A stretch of DNA of 64,000 bases, taken from assembly GCA_947165975.1 (NCBI GenBank), contig CAMVCL010000001.1:59612-123611 (forward strand), read 5' to 3'. Shown one piece after another: positions 60,326-64,000 of this stretch (positions are counted from its first letter, which is position 1; each line of letters opens with the position of its first letter). The translations under genes and the position numbers were made by a program. This stretch comes from an uncultured Candidatus Saccharibacteria bacterium. Lineage in GTDB: Bacteria > Patescibacteriota > Saccharimonadia > Saccharimonadales > Saccharimonadaceae. A model generated the notes under the pieces. The model saw only the letters and a program-made list of their open reading frames with translations. It was not told where the DNA came from and ran no database searches.

Positions 60326-62635
60326 ATGGCAAAAAATTTAGTGATAGTAGAGAGCCCGGCAAAGGCTAAGACGATCGAGAAGTACCTCGGTAGTGATTTT
60401 AAAGTTTTAGCTTCAGTGGGGCATATTCGTAAGGATACAAAGGTTGACAAGGCGACTTTTGACGTAACCTATGAAGTTGATCCAGAACATAAATCTATTA
60501 TCACTGAACTTAAAAAAGAGGCTAAAAAAGCTAATAAAATCTGGCTCGCAACCGATGAAGACCGTGAAGGAGAGTCAATCTCGTGGCATCTTTGTGAAGT
60601 GTTGGAATTACCTAAAAATACGGCACGGATTACCTTCCACGAGATTACCAAGCCAGCACTAGAGGAAGCTATTAAAAATCCTCGCACGGTTGATATGAAC
60701 ATGGTGTCTTCGCAACAGGCAAGACAGACACTTGATATGTTGGTAGGATATGATCTGTCGGATATAGTCCGACGCAAAGTGCCCGGAGCGGTTTCGGCAG
60801 GACGCGTGCAATCACCAGCTTTACGCTTAATTGTTGAGCGAGAAAGACAGATTGAGAAATTTGAAAGTAAGTCCAGTTTTAAGGTGACTGGCAAATTCGC
60901 AAAAGGGAAAGCAGAATTTGATGCAAGTCTTGAGAAAAACCAACCCGAGGATGAAAAGAGTGCACGTGATTTATTGGAAAAACTAGTAGTAGCCGATTTT
61001 GAAGTTGTTGACGTTGAAGAAACTGAGGGGACAAAAGCGAATCCAGTTCCGTTCACGACCGCATCGATGCAGATTGAGGCAAATGCGAAGTTGGGATTTT
61101 CGGCGCGCACTACGATGTCTGCGGCACAAGGGTTATATCAGGCCGGTTTGATCACATATCACAGAACGGATTCTTTGAATTTGTCGTCACAAGCAGTCAG
61201 TGCTATCGCCAAATATATTGAATCTAATTTTGGCAAAAATTATCTAAAAGTACGAAAATTTAAGACAAAAAACGCATCGGCACAGGAAGCACATGAAGCA
61301 ATTCGGCCGACTGATGTAACGCGAACGACAGCAGGGAAGAATGACTACGAAAAACGCCTGTATAATCTAATCTGGTCACGTACGGTAGCAACACAGATGG
61401 CGGCAGCAAAAGTTGCAAAAACTACTATCAAGATTTCACACGACTTTGTAGCTAAAGGCGAAGTGGTGATATTTGATGGGTTTTTGAGAGTCTATGGTAA
61501 ATCTAAAGATTTGGAGCTGCCAAAGGTTAAAAAGGGTGATAGATTGGATTGTTTAACTTTGGTTGCAAAACAAACTTTCGCAAAACCACCGGCACGCTAT
61601 ACCGAAGGTTCCTTAGTGAAAAAACTGGAGGAATTAGGAATTGGACGACCATCAACTTATGCCTCTATTATGACCGCAATTCAGGCGCGAGGATATGTTG
61701 AAAAAGGTGAATCCGAAGGGGAAGAACGCGAGGCGATTGAGTTGCGTGCAAAGAATGGCAAAATCTCGCGTGAGGTAGTTAAAGAAAAATATGGCGCTAA
61801 TAAAGGTAAACTTTTGCCGACGCCAATTGGCGAATTAGTTTCTGGATTTTTGATCGACAACTTTAAGAACATCGTGGATTATAAGTTCACGGCGAATATC
61901 GAAAAGGATTTGGACTTAGTGGCAGACGCAAAATTGGAACGCGTTAAGATGCTCCGGGATTTTTACGGACCGTTTCGTGATACTGTTTTGATTGCAAACG
62001 GAGTAGAACGCTACAATAACGCACGCCTGCTTGGTCATCACCCTAAAGATGGTAAACCAATCTATGCTAAAGTCGGCAAAAATGGCGGTTTTATTCAGCT
62101 GGGCGACAACGAAAAGAGCACCAACGAGAAGCCACGTTTTGCACCTTTGCCAAAGCGTAAGTCCGTAAAAACTGTAACCCTGGAACAGGCCTTAAAACAA
62201 TTAGAACTACCGTCACTACCTAGAACGCTCGGCAAAGCACCAGACGGTACAGAATTGATAGCCGCAGCGGGACCATTTGGTCCGTATCTTAAGGGCGGCA
62301 AATATAATATACCAATGAAGGATTATGATCCGTACACTGTAACTTTCGAGGAGGCGTTACCGTTATATCAGAAAAAAGTAGATTCGATCATCGCAGATTG
62401 GGGCGATGTGCTGATCATTAATGGCGCGTACGGACCATATGTAAAAGGGCCAAGTCGACGTAATAATGCTAAAATTCCAAAAGATGTGGACCCGAAAAAG
62501 ATTTCTGAGGTTGAGGCACGCAAGATGCTAGAAGAAAAACCAAAGACTACTAGACGTGGGGCGAGAGGGAAGCGGAAGAAAAGTACATCAAAAAAAGCCA
62601 CTGCAAAAAAGACTGTGGCGAAAAAAGCTAAATAA
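60326..62635 (+). CDS. topA: DNA topoisomerase I (type IA)
   Basis: 769 residues. The TOPRIM domain starts KNLVIVESPAKAKTIEKYLG and has WLATDEDREGESISWHL (DxDxE). The catalytic Tyr is in GLITYHRTDSLNL, and SAQEAHEAIRPTDV and GSLVKKLEELGIGRPSTYA are typical. The C-terminal half has repeats of the Topo_C_Rpt kind (KNGGFIQLGDN; AGPFGPYLKGG; NGAYGPYVKGP) instead of Cys4 zinc ribbons, then a Lys-rich tail. It relaxes negative supercoils. The ATG at 60326 is taken because an earlier in-frame start lies before the -10 box. Confidence 0.97.
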   Translation: MAKNLVIVESPAKAKTIEKYLGSDFKVLASVGHIRKDTKVDKATFDVTYEVDPEHKSIITELKKEAKKANKIWLATDEDREGESISWHLCEVLELPKNTARITFHEITKPALEEAIKNPRTVDMNMVSSQQARQTLDMLVGYDLSDIVRRKVPGAVSAGRVQSPALRLIVERERQIEKFESKSSFKVTGKFAKGKAEFDASLEKNQPEDEKSARDLLEKLVVADFEVVDVEETEGTKANPVPFTTASMQIEANAKLGFSARTTMSAAQGLYQAGLITYHRTDSLNLSSQAVSAIAKYIESNFGKNYLKVRKFKTKNASAQEAHEAIRPTDVTRTTAGKNDYEKRLYNLIWSRTVATQMAAAKVAKTTIKISHDFVAKGEVVIFDGFLRVYGKSKDLELPKVKKGDRLDCLTLVAKQTFAKPPARYTEGSLVKKLEELGIGRPSTYASIMTAIQARGYVEKGESEGEEREAIELRAKNGKISREVVKEKYGANKGKLLPTPIGELVSGFLIDNFKNIVDYKFTANIEKDLDLVADAKLERVKMLRDFYGPFRDTVLIANGVERYNNARLLGHHPKDGKPIYAKVGKNGGFIQLGDNEKSTNEKPRFAPLPKRKSVKTVTLEQALKQLELPSLPRTLGKAPDGTELIAAAGPFGPYLKGGKYNIPMKDYDPYTVTFEEALPLYQKKVDSIIADWGDVLIINGAYGPYVKGPSRRNNAKIPKDVDPKKISEVEARKMLEEKPKTTRRGARGKRKKSTSKKATAKKTVAKKAK

Positions 62636-62711
62636 TGGGTTTTGGGATTCGGTAAATAAATACTAACAGATATTAGATATATATTATATCGTGATTTTAG
62701 CTACTTGTAGA

Positions 62712-62907
62712 TTAGGCTGGCGGTTGAGTAACGCAACGCACCATTCTCCCGCTGAACCTGCCGAGGTTACTACTCGTGCTTGGGTTGACTTCCGTGCCAG
62801 ATAAGTACAAGTTATAAACACCATTGCCAGCGTATCCAGACACAGAATAATAATACCCGTAGGAATTACGATCATAGACCGTTGAGCCATTCACATATCC
62901 GGAATAG
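62712..62907 (-). repeat. variable 3' tail of FISUMP gene 2
   Basis: Counterpart of 55497-55692. Sixteen substitutions before the last six codons, at least nine codons changed in sense, next to an identical block. Confidence 0.7.
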
Positions 62908-64000
62908 ACAAAGTTGTTGGGATAGGAACGATAAACAGAAGACATAGTAGTACCTTTAGGAGTAGTACTAGAGTTTGATAATGATCCTGTACCACCCAAG
63001 GCAATATCTAGAACTCTAAAATCATCAACAACGGATCTTCCTGTTGGCAAATGCCATCCATCTGGGCATATATCACCTGGAGCAGTATAGTTAGAGCCAT
63101 AGTCAAAACCATATTTGCCATGACCCGCTGTAGCTGAATACCAGTTGTAATAGTTGCCGTAGCTGTAGATGTTGCTAGATTGCGTGCTTGAGGTATTGTT
63201 GGCGAAGAGGGTAATGTTGTTAGTGGCTAGCATAGACTGGTCGTCACATTCTGATGAGCTTGTTTGGCACCAGGCAGTAGTCATTGGGTCTATTGGGGTT
63301 GAGAGATGATTAGAAATAGTTGGATTAGTTGCGTCATAGATATTAGTGAGTGGCAGAGATGGATTATGAGTGTTAGATGATGAAAGCTCTGCGGAGTCAT
63401 CTAGTCTTAAGTTTTCTATCATCCAACATTTACCATCTGCCAGTTTAGCTACGGCATAGACATTATTATCACGACTATCTTTTAGGGCAGTCACTTCGCC
63501 TCTAGGTAGTGATTCGCAACCTCCCCAGTTTTGCATATCGCCAGCAGATTTGACCCAAATGGCATAAAGGGATAAGCCATTAGTTTCTATATCACTAGGA
63601 GCAGTAATGGTTTGGTTGGGACCATAGTTAGTACCTGAGTAGTCATAGGCTGTGTTCCAACCAGCAAAACCATAACCTGGTCGAGAAAAATTACTTGCAT
63701 AGAGAACAACAGATGAGTCATTAGTAATTAAAGGGCTATAGTTGCTCCCTGACGTACGAGTTTGTTGCCCCATCTCGCCTTGGACTGTGGTTAAGGAGTT
63801 ATTGTTATAGCAGATCTTACCAGCAGGACAAGCTACTGGACCTAGTTCTGGGTCTGGATTAGCTACAGCATAGAAGTTTACTGTGTTAGTGTAAGTACCT
63901 GATGCTTGTTCGGTACTAGCTTTAGCACCTATTTTGAACTTAATGGTTCTATTGTCTGCTGGGTTAGTGGTACTAATTAGAGCTATACCACCATTACCAC
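62712..64000 (-). CDS. secreted FISUMP-domain surface protein 2 (5' part outside window)
   Basis: At least 429 residues; the N terminus lies beyond the right edge. Same architecture as the protein at 55497-57254: part of the N-terminal beta domain (GTYTNTV region), GKICYNNNSLTTVQGEMGQQ, a Listeria-Bacteroides repeat (GYGFAGWNTAYDYSG) and a FISUMP domain ending GRMVRCVTQPPA. Relative to copy 1 it carries 7 extra codons before the repeat. DNA identity alternates between perfect blocks and diverged stretches. Frame is open through to base 64000. Confidence 0.85.
   Translation of the reverse strand, partial: GNGGIALISTTNPADNRTIKFKIGAKASTEQASGTYTNTVNFYAVANPDPELGPVACPAGKICYNNNSLTTVQGEMGQQTRTSGSNYSPLITNDSSVVLYASNFSRPGYGFAGWNTAYDYSGTNYGPNQTITAPSDIETNGLSLYAIWVKSAGDMQNWGGCESLPRGEVTALKDSRDNNVYAVAKLADGKCWMIENLRLDDSAELSSSNTHNPSLPLTNIYDATNPTISNHLSTPIDPMTTAWCQTSSSECDDQSMLATNNITLFANNTSSTQSSNIYSYGNYYNWYSATAGHGKYGFDYGSNYTAPGDICPDGWHLPTGRSVVDDFRVLDIALGGTGSLSNSSTTPKGTTMSSVYRSYPNNFVYSGYVNGSTVYDRNSYGYYYSVSGYAGNGVYNLYLSGTEVNPSTSSNLGRFSGRMVRCVTQPPA
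62908..63340 (-). repeat. long repeat block 1, copy in FISUMP gene 2
   Basis: Identical by eye to 55693-56125. Confidence 0.85.
63761..64000 (-). repeat. long repeat block 2, copy in FISUMP gene 2
   Basis: Identical by eye to 56525-56764, reaching the window edge. Confidence 0.85.

Noticed and set aside
1-64000. Alternative genetic code (UGA as Gly), as in some CPR lineages
   Set aside because: TGA ends many well-defined genes here (phosphoketolase N half, gatC, smpB, xth), so it is a stop codon.
1-64000. CRISPR array or transposon
   Set aside because: No regularly spaced direct repeats and no cas, transposase or integrase gene were seen; the long repeats are surface-protein paralogues.

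Overview
The window looks like chromosome from a small-genome Patescibacteria (CPR) bacterium, most likely a Candidatus Saccharibacteria (TM7) member. The basis is inference from gene content and style. There is reduced housekeeping content, a short MetK, a GluRS plus GatCAB route to amidated tRNAs, a MoxR/DUF58/VWA operon, FemAB-type peptidoglycan branching enzymes, a sortase, and large secreted proteins with a Listeria-Bacteroides repeat and a FISUMP domain. TGA is used as a stop, so the code is standard and not the UGA=Gly code of SR1/Gracilibacteria. No 16S gene is in the window, so the lineage stays provisional.

Layout. 1-277: 5' part of a secreted protein (minus strand, runs off the left edge). 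350-3156: phosphoketolase split into two overlapping genes, then a membrane PIN-TRAM protein. 3157-7635: class A PBP divergent from MurJ. 7651-11142: gatC-gatA-(HEPN-like membrane protein)-gatB. 11203-17100 (minus): operon of PRTase-like protein, MoxR ATPase, DUF58, small membrane protein, two VWA proteins and a TPR-like protein. 17191-17553: free-standing structured RNA. 17663-23211: fusA and tuf, separated by a three-gene islet of foreign-looking genes. 23359-26287: membrane protein, E2-like acyltransferase, rpsJ, mannose-1-phosphate guanylyltransferase. 26427-31625: five-gene cell-wall cluster (Mur ligase, hydrolase, DegT-like aminotransferase, two FemAB proteins). 31668-39743: HdeD-like protein, galU, two small proteins, dnaE, smpB, xth and an NnrD-like protein. 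39848-41726 (minus): lipid synthase and glycosyltransferase. 41777-42833: SAM riboswitch and metK. 43197-51275: tRNA-Leu, sortase, surface proteins, gltX and a DUF3048 protein. 51347-55462: tRNA-Glu with tandem 3'-end copies, der, PIN-PhoH, pth. 55497-64000: two nearly identical-in-blocks FISUMP proteins flanking dprA, a second free-standing RNA, small unknown genes and topA.

Expression. Many first genes of transcription units have a TATAAT-type -10 box (often TGnTATAAT) ending only 6-9 nt before the start codon, so their mRNAs should be leaderless. Genes inside operons mostly carry an AGGAG ribosome site or a 4-nt ATGA overlap. Several start codons were therefore placed downstream of the longest reading frame. 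Three promoters match TTGACA-N17-TATAAT exactly; two of them drive the non-coding RNAs.

Most notable items: the mosaic FISUMP paralogues with a clustered non-synonymous tail, the tRNA-Glu site with three 3'-end copies, short GC-rich repeat elements inserted in frame in two coding genes, two unidentified structured RNAs, a SAM riboswitch whose P1 helix contains the metK start codon, and the split phosphoketolase. No CRISPR array, transposase, integrase or reverse transcriptase gene was recognised.
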